A stretch of DNA of 51,445 nt from an uncultured Hungatella sp. (GTDB taxonomy: Bacteria > Bacillota > Clostridia > Lachnospirales > Lachnospiraceae). The position numbers were made by a program, and so were the translations under genes. The notes below the pieces were generated by a model. That model saw only the letters and a program-made list of their open reading frames with translations. It had not been told where the DNA came from and ran no database searches. Position 1 is the first letter of the stretch. The number at the start of each line of letters is the position of its first letter. The DNA is taken from assembly GCA_949879795.1 (NCBI GenBank), contig CATLBR010000020.1:1-51445 (forward strand), read 5' to 3'. This document shows, in pieces, positions 1-9,028 of this stretch.

Positions 1-16
1 TTCGTTTTCGTAATCG

Positions 17-724
17 ATGTCATGGAAGCTGGGGATGGCGTCCCGCCTGACGGAGGCCTTCGGTCGGCTGCTTCACCAAAAGTATTATCTGTTGATCTGC
101 GCGGCCTATATTCTGATGCAGATTTATTCCGCCACGCTGAACATGGGGATTTACTTTATGACCTATGTGCTGAAAAACGCCAATCTTCTGGGAGTGTTTT
201 CCTGGGCCATCAATATTCCCATGATTATCGGTCTGCTGTTTACGCCGGCGCTGGTCGACAGGTGGAAGGGGATGTATAAGCTGAACCTGTGGGGCTACGC
301 TCTGGGGACTGCGGGGCGCCTGGGAGTTGTCGCTGCCGGCTACATGGGAAGCATTCCGCTGATGCTTTTGTGCACCGCCGCGGCTGCCATGGGGATGAGC
401 CCGCTGCAGGGGGACATGAACGCCCTCATCGCCACCTGTTCCGAGTACACGTTTTTGAAGACAGGAAGGCGGGTGGACGGCACCATGTACTCCTGCACCT
501 CCCTCGGAACAAAGCTCGGCGGCGGCATCGGAACCGCCATTGCAGGCTGGCTTCTGGCATACAGCGGCTACGTAGGGGGCGCCGCGGAGCAGACGGCTTC
601 CTGCATAAACATGCTTCATATCATGTATCTGTGGATGCCCATGGTCCTTAATCTTCTCATCACGCTGATACTGACCAGGCTGAATGTGGAGAAGGCCAAC
701 GAAGAGCTGAGAGCAAGCATATAA
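17..724 (+). CDS. GPH-family sugar:cation symporter, C-terminal half (partial or broken)
   Basis: The 235 residues form about six hydrophobic segments and resemble the C-terminal half of glycoside-pentoside-hexuronide (GPH/MelB) symporters, which couple sugar uptake to Na+ or H+ at the membrane. Family members are usually about 450 residues, so the first half is missing. An in-frame TAA lies at 11-13, just before the first ATG, so the gene cannot simply run in from the left in this frame. Either a frameshift lies within the first 60 bases or the gene is a 5'-truncated remnant. The ATG at 17 has no convincing ribosome binding site. A strong terminator follows at 768-809. Family call fairly sure; intactness unknown because the window starts here. 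Confidence 0.6.
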   Translation: MSWKLGMASRLTEAFGRLLHQKYYLLICAAYILMQIYSATLNMGIYFMTYVLKNANLLGVFSWAINIPMIIGLLFTPALVDRWKGMYKLNLWGYALGTAGRLGVVAAGYMGSIPLMLLCTAAAAMGMSPLQGDMNALIATCSEYTFLKTGRRVDGTMYSCTSLGTKLGGGIGTAIAGWLLAYSGYVGGAAEQTASCINMLHIMYLWMPMVLNLLITLILTRLNVEKANEELRASI

Positions 725-767
725 AGAGAGACTATAAAGAAAAATTATAAAGAAATACAGCCTGGGA

Positions 768-809
768 GCAGGCCGCTTGGATGAGAGAGTCCGGGCGGCC
801 TGCTTTTTT
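768..809 (+). terminator. Intrinsic terminator after the symporter fragment
   Basis: A 9-bp GC-rich perfect stem (GCAGGCCGC at 768-776 with GCGGCCTGC at 795-803) is followed by six T residues. Confidence 0.9.
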
Positions 810-888
810 CCATTACAGGGCGCGGGATTGGTTCTGTCCCATGAAAAAGCGTCCTACGGCATAAAATAAAATTTCTTTAAAAAATATA

Positions 889-917
889 TTGACGAAATAA
901 AATGTTCATGCTATGAT
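889..917 (+). promoter_or_regulatory. Promoter of the fruKA operon
   Basis: TTGACG (889-894), a 17-bp spacer and TATGAT (912-917) form a good vegetative promoter about 50 bp before fruK. A short imperfect dyad (GAAAT-gaa-ATTTC, near 931-943) sits just after the predicted start and could be a repressor site. No regulator gene lies next to the operon in this window. Confidence 0.7.
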
Positions 918-968
918 AATACCAGGTTAAGAAATGAAATTTCACAAAACAAATAAGAGGTGATAGAA

Positions 969-1880
969 ATGATTTACACAGTTACATTCAACCCGGCCCT
1001 GGATTATGTGGTGAGGGTGGACCATTTCAAATTGGGAGAGGTGAACCGGACCGCGGAGGAGAACATTTTTTACGGAGGAAAGGGAATCAATGTGTCGGCG
1101 GTTCTTGCCAACCTGGGGTATGAGAGCAGGGCTCTGGGGTTCGTGGCGGGATTCACGGGGGAGGAGATCGAGAGAGGGGCGAAGCGCCTGGGATTTGAGT
1201 CTGACTTTATCCATGTGGAAAAGGGAATGTCCCGCATCAACGTGAAGCTGAAGTCCGGCCAGGAGAGCGAGATCAACGGCATGGGGCCGGAGATCACCCA
1301 GAGGGACGTGGATAAGCTGTTTGAGAAGCTGGAATATTTAAAGGAGGGGGATGTGATTGTTCTCTCGGGAAGCATTCCGTCTTCCATAGACAGAGGAATC
1401 TATGAGAGAATTCTGGCAAAGCTCCAGGGGCGGGGCATTCTGGCGGTGGTGGACGCGGAGAAGGAGCTTTTGCTGAACGTGCTGAAATACCATCCTTTTT
1501 TGATCAAGCCCAACAACCATGAGCTGGGGGACATGTTCGGGACAGTCCTGGAGAGCCGGGAGGAGATCTCAGAGTACGCCGGAAGGCTTCAGAAGATGGG
1601 GGCGGCCAATGTGCTGGTATCCATGGCAGGGGACGGCTCTCTTCTGGTGACAGAAGACGGGCAGGTCTGCCGGATGGGAGCCGCCCGGGGGAAGGTGAAG
1701 AATTCCGTGGGGGCGGGAGACTCCATGGTGGCCGGATTCCTGGCAGGCTATCTGGAAAAAGGCGATTACAGCCACGCCCTGAGGCTGGGGACGGCAGCAG
1801 GCGGGGCCACGGCGTTTTCAGACGGGCTTGGGACGAGAGAGAGAATTATGGAACTGTATGAGGCACTTGGGGAGGCGTGA
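969..1880 (+). CDS. fruK: 1-phosphofructokinase
   Basis: This PfkB-family kinase of 303 residues phosphorylates fructose 1-phosphate, the product of the fructose PTS, to fructose 1,6-bisphosphate in the cytoplasm. The start MIYTVTFNPALDYVV is typical of FruK/LacC enzymes. The substrate-side glycines (GGKGINVS) are near residue 38, and the ATP/anion-hole signature VGAGDSMVAGFL, with the catalytic Asp, is near residue 250. I chose the ATG at 969 because AGAGGTG lies just upstream; a GTG at 960 overlaps that site. The gene is followed after about 100 bp by the fructose PTS gene, the usual fruK-fruA order. Distinguishing it from tagatose 6-phosphate kinase rests mainly on this neighbour. Confidence 0.93.
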   Translation: MIYTVTFNPALDYVVRVDHFKLGEVNRTAEENIFYGGKGINVSAVLANLGYESRALGFVAGFTGEEIERGAKRLGFESDFIHVEKGMSRINVKLKSGQESEINGMGPEITQRDVDKLFEKLEYLKEGDVIVLSGSIPSSIDRGIYERILAKLQGRGILAVVDAEKELLLNVLKYHPFLIKPNNHELGDMFGTVLESREEISEYAGRLQKMGAANVLVSMAGDGSLLVTEDGQVCRMGAARGKVKNSVGAGDSMVAGFLAGYLEKGDYSHALRLGTAAGGATAFSDGLGTRERIMELYEALGEA

Positions 1881-1989
1881 CCGGGAACAGGTGTCGAAGG
1901 ATGACGGGACAGACGGCCTGGAGAGGCGCAGGCGGGCAGGAAGGAAGACGCCCTGTCTGAACTGATGATTATATGAGGAGGGAATGAAT

Positions 1990-3954
1990 ATGAGGATTAC
2001 GGAATTGTTGAAAAAAGAGAGCATTCAGCTGTCGGCAGCCCTTGATTCCAAGGAGGAGGCCATCGACAGGCTCACCGGTCTTATGGAAAAGGGCGGACGC
2101 CTTTATGACAGGGCCGGTTACAGGGAGGGAATTCTGGCCAGGGAGGCTCAGGGAAGCACGGCAGTGGGAGACGGCATCGCCATACCCCACGCCAAGGTGG
2201 AGGCGGTGAAGGAGCCTGGCCTGGCCGCGGTGACGGTGCCGGCGGGGGTGGATTATGACGCCTTTGACGGGTCTCTGGCCAACTTGATTTTTATGATCGC
2301 GGCTCCGGCAGGGGGAGCGGATGTCCATCTGGAGGCCCTTGCCAGACTGTCCACTCTTCTCATGGTTCCCGGATTTAAGGATAATCTGCTGAACGCCTCT
2401 GACAAAGAGGAATTTCTCCGGGTCATCGACGAGGCAGAGACTGCCAAGTACGGCGCTCCGGGGGAGAGTGGCAGTGAGGCGGCAGAGGGGAGCCGGGAGA
2501 AAGACCAGGCTTCCCAGAGCGGCAGGGGGACGTACCGCCTTCTGGCGGTGACTGCCTGTCCCACCGGTATCGCCCACACCTACATGGCGGCGGAGAATCT
2601 GGAGAATACGGCAAAATCCATGGGAATCACGCTGAAAGCGGAGACCGACGGCTCCGGAGGCGCCCAGAATGTGCTGACCAGGGAGGAGATCGCCGGAGCG
2701 GACGCCATCATCGTGGCTGCCGACAGGGAGATCGAGATGGCGCGCTTTGACGGTAAGCCGGTGCTCCAGGTGCCTGTGGCCGACGGAATCCACAAGGCGA
2801 AAGAGCTGATCGAGAAGGCGGCAGCCGGCCATGCTCCCGTCTATCATCACGCAGGAGGCGGAGAGCCGTCGGTGTCGGCCGGCGCCGGGGACAGCCTGGG
2901 GAGAAAGATCTACAAGCACCTGATGAACGGCGTCTCCCACATGCTCCCCTTTGTCATCGGCGGAGGAATCCTCATCGCCCTGGCGTTCCTCTTCGACGAT
3001 TACTCCATCGACCCATCCAATTTCGGCAAGAACACGCCTCTGGCAGCTTACCTGAAGACCATCGGCGACCAGGCATTCGGCCTGATGCTCCCCGTTCTGT
3101 CAGGCTACATCGCCATGAGCATCGCCGACCGCCCCGGACTGGCGGTGGGGTTCGTGTCCGGCATGGCAGCCAAGATGGGCATGACCTTTGCCAACCCAGG
3201 GGGAGGCGACGTGAACGCCGGATTTTTAGGAGCTCTGTTTGCAGGCTTCGCAGGCGGATATCTTGTGCTGGGGCTTAAAAAGGTTCTGGAAAAGCTTCCG
3301 AAATCCCTGGAGGGCATCAAGCCGGTGCTTCTGTATCCGGTTCTGGGAATTCTGGCAGGCTCTGTAGTGACCACATTGATCAACCCTTATATGGGCATGA
3401 TCAACGACGGTCTCACCAGCTTCTTAAACGGCATGGGAGGAGCAAGCCGGGTGATCCTGGGAATGATCGCAGGCGGTATGATGTCCATCGACATGGGCGG
3501 CCCCTTCAACAAGGCAGCCTATGTGTTCGGAACCGCCCAGCTGGCGGAAGGGAATTTTGAAGTCATGGCGTCTGTCATGGCGGGAGGCATGGTTCCGCCC
3601 ATCGCCATCGCGCTGAGTACGATTTTCTTTAAAAAGAAATTTACCAAAAAAGAATGTCAGTCAGGTATCGTCAACATCATTATGGGCCTGTCGTTCATCA
3701 CAGAGGGAGCCATCCCCTTCGCCGCGTCAGATCCCTTAAGAATCATTCCCTCCTGCGCGGCGGGAGCGGCTGCGGCAGGCGGACTGTCCATGTTCTTCGG
3801 GTGCACCTTGAGGGCTCCCCACGGCGGAATCTTCGTGCTGCCCACCATCGGCAACCCTATGGGATACCTGGCGGCCGTTCTTGCAGGGGCGGTGTTCGGC
3901 TGTGTGGCTCTGGGACTTCTCAAGAAGGAGCTGAGTGAGGAAGAGCGGGGGTAG
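1990..3954 (+). CDS. fruA: Fructose PTS transporter, EIIA-EIIB-EIIC fusion
   Basis: This 654-residue membrane permease takes up fructose and phosphorylates it at C1. Domains in order are EIIA of the fructose/mannitol type (about 1-150, phospho-His67 in GIAIPHAK), EIIB-fructose (about 180-280, phospho-Cys190 in TACPTGIAH) and EIIC (about 300-645, many membrane segments). The length matches IIABC fusions of Firmicutes. The ATG at 1990 lies 7 nt after AGGAGGG (1976-1982), whereas the ATG at 1984 is too close, so I prefer 1990. It follows fruK in the same operon, so the two make the uptake-to-fructose 1,6-bisphosphate route. I see no terminator before the rnpB promoter. Confidence 0.94.
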   Translation: MRITELLKKESIQLSAALDSKEEAIDRLTGLMEKGGRLYDRAGYREGILAREAQGSTAVGDGIAIPHAKVEAVKEPGLAAVTVPAGVDYDAFDGSLANLIFMIAAPAGGADVHLEALARLSTLLMVPGFKDNLLNASDKEEFLRVIDEAETAKYGAPGESGSEAAEGSREKDQASQSGRGTYRLLAVTACPTGIAHTYMAAENLENTAKSMGITLKAETDGSGGAQNVLTREEIAGADAIIVAADREIEMARFDGKPVLQVPVADGIHKAKELIEKAAAGHAPVYHHAGGGEPSVSAGAGDSLGRKIYKHLMNGVSHMLPFVIGGGILIALAFLFDDYSIDPSNFGKNTPLAAYLKTIGDQAFGLMLPVLSGYIAMSIADRPGLAVGFVSGMAAKMGMTFANPGGGDVNAGFLGALFAGFAGGYLVLGLKKVLEKLPKSLEGIKPVLLYPVLGILAGSVVTTLINPYMGMINDGLTSFLNGMGGASRVILGMIAGGMMSIDMGGPFNKAAYVFGTAQLAEGNFEVMASVMAGGMVPPIAIALSTIFFKKKFTKKECQSGIVNIIMGLSFITEGAIPFAASDPLRIIPSCAAGAAAAGGLSMFFGCTLRAPHGGIFVLPTIGNPMGYLAAVLAGAVFGCVALGLLKKELSEEERG

Positions 3955-4074
3955 GTCAATAAAAATACTCCCTTTTCGGAATTGTGTACCCATGGAAAAC
4001 AAGCTTATAAATATAGATTGCAGGCGGCAGATATATATTATAATCAAGCATCATGGCTGCCATAAAAGATTTTG

Positions 4075-4104
4075 TTGGACAATTCTTCTGTTATATGGTA
4101 AAAT
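4075..4104 (+). promoter_or_regulatory. Promoter of rnpB
   Basis: TTGGAC (4075-4080), an 18-bp spacer and TAAAAT (4099-4104) place the start of transcription close to the 5' end of the RNase P RNA. Confidence 0.6.
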
Positions 4105-4112
4105 TTCTTCGG

Positions 4113-4450
4113 AGTAAGACAGATGGTCGCTGCCGCGATGCCGAGAGGACGCGGGAGAGGAAAGTCCGGGCTTCACAGGGCAGGATGCCAGATAACGTCT
4201 GGCGGAGGCGACTCCAGGGACAGTGCAACAGAAATATACCGCCGGCTTTGCCGGTAAGGGTGGAATGGCAGTGTAAGAGACTACCGCCTGGCTGGTAACA
4301 GGCAGGGCACATGTAAACCCCATCTGAAGCAAGACCAAACAGAGAGCGTAAGGCGGCCCGTCTGCTCTCGGGTAGGTCGCTTGAGCCTGGCGGCGACGTC
4401 AGGCCTAGATAGATGACCATCCAACGACATAACCCGGCTTATCGTCTTGC
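4113..4450 (+). ncRNA. rnpB: RNase P RNA component
   Basis: This catalytic RNA removes 5' leaders from tRNA precursors. The conserved P4-forming segment GAGGAAAGTCCGGG is at 4157-4170, ACAGTGCAACAGA is near 4220-4232, and the conserved 3' element CATAACCCGGCTTA is near 4428-4441. The ends (AGTAAGAC and GTCTTGCT) can pair as P1. The length of about 340 nt and the arrangement suggest the ancestral A-type fold common in Clostridia rather than the Bacillus B type. The ends are estimated to within about 5 nt. Confidence 0.95.
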
Positions 4451-4477
4451 TCCTTTAAGAATCGGGAGGAAAGATTT

Positions 4478-4852
4478 ATGGAGATACTCAGCTTTATCAG
4501 CGTGTTTGGTTTTCCCGCGGCTGTGATCATCCTTGTTATTGTCAAGAGGGGAAAGTACAAAAACAAGTCAAACGCGGGAGCATTTTTCTTTGAGAACAAC
4601 AGCTTGGTGCTGAATACCGGAATCCCGTATCCTATTCCCTTTGATCAGATAGATCATGTGGAACTGCATTACAGTTCCTGGGAAGTGGAGCATAAACTGT
4701 CCTATGGGCTGACTGTAAAGGTGATCAAAAAGAACGGAAAGAAGAAGAGGGTGTTCTATAAAGGTTTCAAGACAGCCAGGCTGGCTCTGCCGTCGGATAT
4801 GGAGGCGGCTCTGACAGAGAGAGGCATTCGATGCGTCATGGCTGACAGATAA
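4478..4852 (+). CDS. Small membrane protein of unknown function
   Basis: I do not recognise this 124-residue protein. It has one N-terminal membrane segment (about residues 5-22, rich in Ile/Val/Phe), then a basic stretch (KRGKYKNKSN) and a soluble part with alternating beta-like segments (about 35-115). This looks like a PH-like or YcxB-like small membrane-associated domain, but that is only an impression. The start is supported by GGGAGGAAAG about 6 nt upstream. It lies right after rnpB and may be read from the same promoter. A bidirectional terminator separates it from pyrI. Confidence 0.7.
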   Translation: MEILSFISVFGFPAAVIILVIVKRGKYKNKSNAGAFFFENNSLVLNTGIPYPIPFDQIDHVELHYSSWEVEHKLSYGLTVKVIKKNGKKKRVFYKGFKTARLALPSDMEAALTERGIRCVMADR

Positions 4853-4858
4853 AGAAGA

Positions 4859-4891
4859 CGGCATGTCCTATCTGAGGGCATGCCGCCTTTT
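4859..4891. terminator. Bidirectional terminator between the small membrane protein gene and pyrI
   Basis: CGGCATG (4859-4865) pairs with CATGCCG (4879-4885), followed by CC and a T-run at 4888-4891. The flanking genes converge here. Confidence 0.7.
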
Positions 4892-4905
4892 CTGCGTCAG
4901 GGGCC

Positions 4906-5331
4906 TTATTTGCCGTATTTTTCCTCACAGTACAGGCACCGGTAAGTCTCGGTGGCTTCATCGGCCAGGTAGAACACATGGGGGAGTTCCTGCTCGACGG
5001 AGGTGATGCACCGGGGATTTTTGCAGTGGATTACGTTGGTAATCTTCTTGGGGAGTTTCAGGGCTTTCTTCTCCACGATCTTGTTGTCTTTGATGATATT
5101 GACGGTGATGTTGTGGTCGATGTATCCCAGGACCTTCAAGTCCAGCTGGTCCAGGGCGCCGTCGATCTTGATGATATCCTTGCGGCCCATCTTGCTGCTT
5201 CGGGCGTTCTTGATGATGGCCACTTCACACTCCAGCTTGTCCAGTCCCAGGTGATAGTAGATGTCAAGGCTTTTTCCAGCCTGGATGTGGTCTAACACGA
5301 TTCCTTCTTTTAATCCGCTGATATTTAACAT
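4906..5331 (-). CDS. pyrI: Aspartate carbamoyltransferase regulatory subunit
   Basis: This 141-residue protein is the regulatory chain of aspartate transcarbamoylase. It binds nucleotide effectors in its N-terminal domain and holds a structural zinc in its C-terminal domain. The four zinc Cys are visible as CKNPRC near residue 105 and CLYC near residue 133. The start overlaps the end of pyrB by 7 nt, so the two are translationally coupled and make a PyrB-PyrI holoenzyme. This subunit is typical of enterobacteria and Clostridia and absent from Bacillus, which fits the proposed host. Confidence 0.96.
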   Translation of the reverse strand: MLNISGLKEGIVLDHIQAGKSLDIYYHLGLDKLECEVAIIKNARSSKMGRKDIIKIDGALDQLDLKVLGYIDHNITVNIIKDNKIVEKKALKLPKKITNVIHCKNPRCITSVEQELPHVFYLADEATETYRCLYCEEKYGK

Positions 5332-6248
5332 GGTTTTTTCACCTCCAGCAATGTCATGATCAGAGCCATGCGCACGTACACTCCATACTGTACCTGACGG
5401 AAATAGGCGGCTCTCGGGTCATTGTCCACCTCCACCGAGATCTCGTTGACTCTTGGAAGGGGATGAAGAACAAACATGCGTTCCTTTGCCAGCTTCATCT
5501 TGGCCTTGTCCAGGATATAGCAGTCTTTCAGGCGGATATAGTCTTCCTCGTTAAAAAAGCGCTCCCTCTGAACCCGGGTCATATACAGGATATCCAGCTG
5601 GGGCATGGCCTCATCCAGGTTCCCCACTTCCACGAACCGGATGTTGTTGGCCTTCAGCACATCTTCCCGGATATACTCAGGAACACGAAGCTCCGGCGGG
5701 GAGATGAGGACGAACTTTACATCGGGGTAGCGGACCAGGGCGTTGATCAGGGAGTGGACGGTGCGGCCGAACTTTAAGTCTCCGCAGAGCCCAACGGTCA
5801 TGTTGTCCAGTCTGCCCAGGAGAGAGCGTATGGTCATCAAGTCCGTCAGGGTCTGGGTGGGGTGCTGATGGCCGCCGTCGCCGGCATTGATCACCGGGAT
5901 GGAGGAGTGGAGGGAGGCTACTAAGGGGGCACCCTCTTTTGGGTGGCGCATGGCGCAGATGTCCGCGTAGCAGGAGATCATGCGGATGGTGTCGGACACG
6001 CTTTCGCCCTTGGCTGCGGAGCTGGAGGCGGCAGAAGAAAAGCCAAGAACACTGCCGCCTAAGTTCAGCATGGCGGCTTCGAAACTCAGGCGGGTTCGGG
6101 TGCTTGGCTCATAAAATAAAGTTGCGATCTTTTTACCATCACATACATGGGCATATCCGGGGAGATTATGCTCAATATCCGCAGCCAGATCAAGAAGCTG
6201 CTCGATCTCTTCTACAGAAAAGTCCAACGGATTTAAAAGATGTCTCAT
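5325..6248 (-). CDS. pyrB: Aspartate carbamoyltransferase catalytic subunit
   Basis: This 307-residue enzyme condenses carbamoyl phosphate and aspartate to carbamoyl aspartate, the committed step of pyrimidine synthesis. The carbamoyl-phosphate loop STRTR (near residue 51), the HPTQ motif (near 133) and HPLPR (near 266) are all intact. It is the first gene of a two-gene pyrB-pyrI operon. No PyrR-type attenuator is visible in the leader. Instead a perfect palindrome lies in the -35 area of its promoter (see 6300-6317), hinting at repressor control. AGGAGA lies just upstream of the ATG. Confidence 0.97.
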   Translation of the reverse strand: MRHLLNPLDFSVEEIEQLLDLAADIEHNLPGYAHVCDGKKIATLFYEPSTRTRLSFEAAMLNLGGSVLGFSSAASSSAAKGESVSDTIRMISCYADICAMRHPKEGAPLVASLHSSIPVINAGDGGHQHPTQTLTDLMTIRSLLGRLDNMTVGLCGDLKFGRTVHSLINALVRYPDVKFVLISPPELRVPEYIREDVLKANNIRFVEVGNLDEAMPQLDILYMTRVQRERFFNEEDYIRLKDCYILDKAKMKLAKERMFVLHPLPRVNEISVEVDNDPRAAYFRQVQYGVYVRMALIMTLLEVKKPC

Positions 6249-6284
6249 GGGGGTCTCCTTTTCTTTTTGTTTTGTGCTTATCCC

Positions 6285-6341
6285 ATTATAGCTAATCTGA
6301 CAGTAGATTTCTACTGTTTTTTTATAAAATTGTGGTATACT
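6285..6341. promoter_or_regulatory. Divergent promoters of pyrBI and the ABC operon around a shared palindrome
   Basis: On the minus strand, TATAAT (6290-6285) serves pyrB, with a poor -35 17 bp upstream. On the plus strand, TATACT (6336-6341) serves the ABC operon. Between them the perfect 18-bp palindrome ACAGTAGATTTCTACTGT (6300-6317) covers both -35 zones, as expected for an operator. Poor -35 boxes in both directions suggest that an activator or repressor binds there. Which regulator is unknown. Confidence 0.5.
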
Positions 6342-6443
6342 GGTGTAAGAAAACCTTAAAGAACATTAAGAATAATTTATGGGACAAACGGTAAGTCAGG
6401 TTGTAAGATATAGACATGCCGGAAAGGGAGAGAGGAGAAAAAA

Positions 6444-7211
6444 GTGCCAGAACTGCAGACGCCGGAGGGTGGGAGCCGTGGCTTGGAGAAACAGCGGGTG
6501 CCGATTATACAAGTGAAAAATTTATACAAGATATACAAGGTTGGGGAGACCAAGGTGTACGCTCTGGGCGGCGTGGATTTTACCATGTACAAAGGGGAGT
6601 TCTGCGCTATCGTGGGGCCTTCCGGGTCGGGAAAGTCCACGCTTCTAAACATGCTGGCCGGGCTGGAGAAGCCCACCAAAGGGGAGATCGTCATCGACAA
6701 GATCCACATAGAGAAGATGAAGGAGAACGAGCTGGTGGCGTTCCGGCGCAAGAGGGTGGGATTTATTTTTCAGTCGTATAACCTTTTGAAGACCCTGAAC
6801 GCCGTGGAGAATGTTGCCCTGCCCCTGTCTTTCAGGGGAATGCCCAGGAGAAAGCGCAACGAAATCGCCAGAAAGTATTTAAAGCTGGTGGGACTTGAGA
6901 AGCAGATGAACCACATGGCCAACGCCATGTCGGGAGGTCAGCAGCAGAGGGTGGGAATTGCCAGGGCCCTGGCGGTGAATCCCAGGATCATCTTTGCGGA
7001 CGAGCCCACGGGCAACCTGGACTCAAAGACCACCATGGAGATATTGAAGCTGATGCGCAGGATCGTCAGAGAGCAGAATCAGACTCTCGTCATGGTCACC
7101 CACGACAACCATCTGGCCTCCTATGCGGACAGACAGTTTCACATTGTTGACGGCAAGATATTCAAGATAGAGGAGTGCCATCATGAAGACGAAGGAGAGA
7201 TAGAAAGATGA
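6444..7211 (+). CDS. ABC transporter ATP-binding protein (MacB/LolD type)
   Basis: This 255-residue ATPase drives a MacB-like exporter or mechanotransmission complex at the membrane. Walker A (GPSGSGKST, near residue 58), the Q-loop (FQSYN), the signature SGGQQQR (near 158), Walker B with catalytic Glu (IIFADEPTGN) and the switch His (VTHD) are all present. The GTG start at 6444 has AGAGGAG 8 nt upstream; the first 20 residues are an extra tail before the usual core. The stop overlaps the next gene by 4 nt, and a permease follows two genes later, so the three act together. Confidence 0.9.
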   Translation: MPELQTPEGGSRGLEKQRVPIIQVKNLYKIYKVGETKVYALGGVDFTMYKGEFCAIVGPSGSGKSTLLNMLAGLEKPTKGEIVIDKIHIEKMKENELVAFRRKRVGFIFQSYNLLKTLNAVENVALPLSFRGMPRRKRNEIARKYLKLVGLEKQMNHMANAMSGGQQQRVGIARALAVNPRIIFADEPTGNLDSKTTMEILKLMRRIVREQNQTLVMVTHDNHLASYADRQFHIVDGKIFKIEECHHEDEGEIER

Positions 7212-9028
7212 AGATGAACAGGATAATGACAAGAGGTCTGGCCTTTGTGATGGCATTGACAGTTATGCTGGGGGCGGCACCGCCGGTGAGGGCGCAGGCC
7301 GAAATCATTGATACCAGTGACAACTCGGTGGTCATCTCAAAGAGTGTTCCCAAGGGCAAGACCGGGAAGAGCATGAATGTGAGCTTCGGCATAAAGAACG
7401 ACAGCGGCGAAGACTGGGAAGATGTGGAAGTAAACATCTATAACGCCGGCTCCTACATAGCAGGTCCCAGCGCCGAGGCGGGAGAGTACATATTTCCTTT
7501 CGAGGTGACCACGGCCACCTTTCAGCCAAAGTATGTAGGCACGGTGAAGTCAGGCTCTACCAAGAATGTGTCCATTCCCGTGAAGGTCAGGTCGGATCTG
7601 GCGGAGGGATACTACTCGGTGCAGATTGAGGTGTCCAGCAAAGGAAACAAAGCCAACGCCATGGAATATGTAAACATATGGCTCACCAAGCCTACGGGAA
7701 AGGACGACGAGGAAGAAGAAGACAGAGAGGTAGGCTTTGTGCTGGGGGAGGGGCAGAGCACTCCCCGGGGAGTTTATCCCCAGGTCATGGATTTTTCTAT
7801 CAATATGAGAAACAACGGTCTTTCCGAGGCCAGAGACATCAGTGTGATCATGGTCTTGGATAAAGATACCAACGTATTTCCATTTGACATCAACGAGGGA
7901 AATTATGACAGGAATTTTGAGAAGATGGATCCCAACGAGACGGTGGTGCTGCCCTACAGCATGGGGATCCGCTCCGATGCATACACCGGCTATTATCCTA
8001 TCAAGTTTGAGATACGGTACAGGGAGACCGCCACGGGGCAGATCATGAAGGAGGAAGAAAGTTTCTGGGTCCATGTGACAAACAAGGACAAGGATGACAA
8101 GAGCGGCGAGTTCAACGAGAACGACAGGACGAAGGCCAGGATTGTGGTGGACAGCTTCGAGACCATTCCGGAGACGATCATAGCTGGAGAGCCCTTCCGC
8201 CTGATTCTGCGGATGAAGAACGCTTCCTCCAGCATCGCGGCCAGCAACATTTTGTTCTCTCTGGAGTCGGAGAAGGTAGATAACAGTTCTGTCTTTACAA
8301 CGGAATCAGGGTCTTCCTCCATGGTGGTCAATTCTCTGGCCGCGGGGGAGGTGACGGAGCTGGCCATAGATATGCTGTCCAGAGCAGGTATCGATCAGCG
8401 CTCCTACTCTCTGACCATCAAGGAGACGTATGACAGCCCGGAGTATAAGAATGCGTCGGAGTCGGTGGCCATCGACATCCCCATCCGTCAGGTAGCCAGG
8501 CTGAACACGGGAACCGTGGAGGTCATGCCCGACAGCGTGACCGTGGGATCTGAGAGCAACATCATGTTCCCCATCAACAACACGGGAAAAGTGCTCCTCT
8601 ACAATGTGATGGTAGCTTTCGAGGCGGATTCCATTCAGCCGACGGACACCTATGTGGGCAATATAAAACCCGGTGAGACAGGCAATGTAGACGTGATGCT
8701 CTCCGCCGTAGCCCCCACTATGGATGAGGGGAAGGTCAAGATTTTGATCACCTACGAGGATGAAAACGGGGAGGTTCAGCCGGCGGTGGAAAAAGAACTT
8801 TCTCTGTTTGTGACAGAACCTGTGAATGAAGATCTGGGCATGGATATGGAGGTGGGAGACTTTACCGACATACCTTTGGAAGAAGAACCTGTTTTTGAGA
8901 AATACAAGGTCTGGATCGAGGCAGGAGCGGCAGCGCTGGCAGTGCTGGCAGCGGTTGTGGTGATCCGCATAAAAAAGAAGAAAAAGGCCCGGCAGGAAGA
9001 GGATGATTTAGGCGATGAGATTTCTTGA
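7208..9028 (+). CDS. Secreted, membrane-anchored multidomain protein (COG1361/CARDB-like) of an ABC system
   Basis: This 606-residue protein has a signal peptide (about residues 1-30, ending AQA), a long extracellular part and a C-terminal membrane segment (about 575-592) followed by a basic tail (RIKKKKKA). The extracellular part consists of several beta-sandwich modules of the NEW3/CARDB kind, judged from recurring patterns such as sG.e.nv.f.lkN.g and aGes at residues 45-130, 170-270, 310-420 and 425-520. It lies between the ATPase and the MacB-like permease with 4-nt and 14-nt overlaps, so it is an obligate partner of that transporter. It may be the surface-exposed substrate or sensing arm. 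Exact function unknown. Confidence 0.75.
   Translation: MKMNRIMTRGLAFVMALTVMLGAAPPVRAQAEIIDTSDNSVVISKSVPKGKTGKSMNVSFGIKNDSGEDWEDVEVNIYNAGSYIAGPSAEAGEYIFPFEVTTATFQPKYVGTVKSGSTKNVSIPVKVRSDLAEGYYSVQIEVSSKGNKANAMEYVNIWLTKPTGKDDEEEEDREVGFVLGEGQSTPRGVYPQVMDFSINMRNNGLSEARDISVIMVLDKDTNVFPFDINEGNYDRNFEKMDPNETVVLPYSMGIRSDAYTGYYPIKFEIRYRETATGQIMKEEESFWVHVTNKDKDDKSGEFNENDRTKARIVVDSFETIPETIIAGEPFRLILRMKNASSSIAASNILFSLESEKVDNSSVFTTESGSSSMVVNSLAAGEVTELAIDMLSRAGIDQRSYSLTIKETYDSPEYKNASESVAIDIPIRQVARLNTGTVEVMPDSVTVGSESNIMFPINNTGKVLLYNVMVAFEADSIQPTDTYVGNIKPGETGNVDVMLSAVAPTMDEGKVKILITYEDENGEVQPAVEKELSLFVTEPVNEDLGMDMEVGDFTDIPLEEEPVFEKYKVWIEAGAAALAVLAAVVVIRIKKKKKARQEEDDLGDEIS

Noticed and set aside
6300..6317. The palindrome followed by T residues considered as a plus-strand terminator
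   Set aside because: Nothing is transcribed toward it on the plus strand, and it sits between divergent promoters, so an operator fits better.
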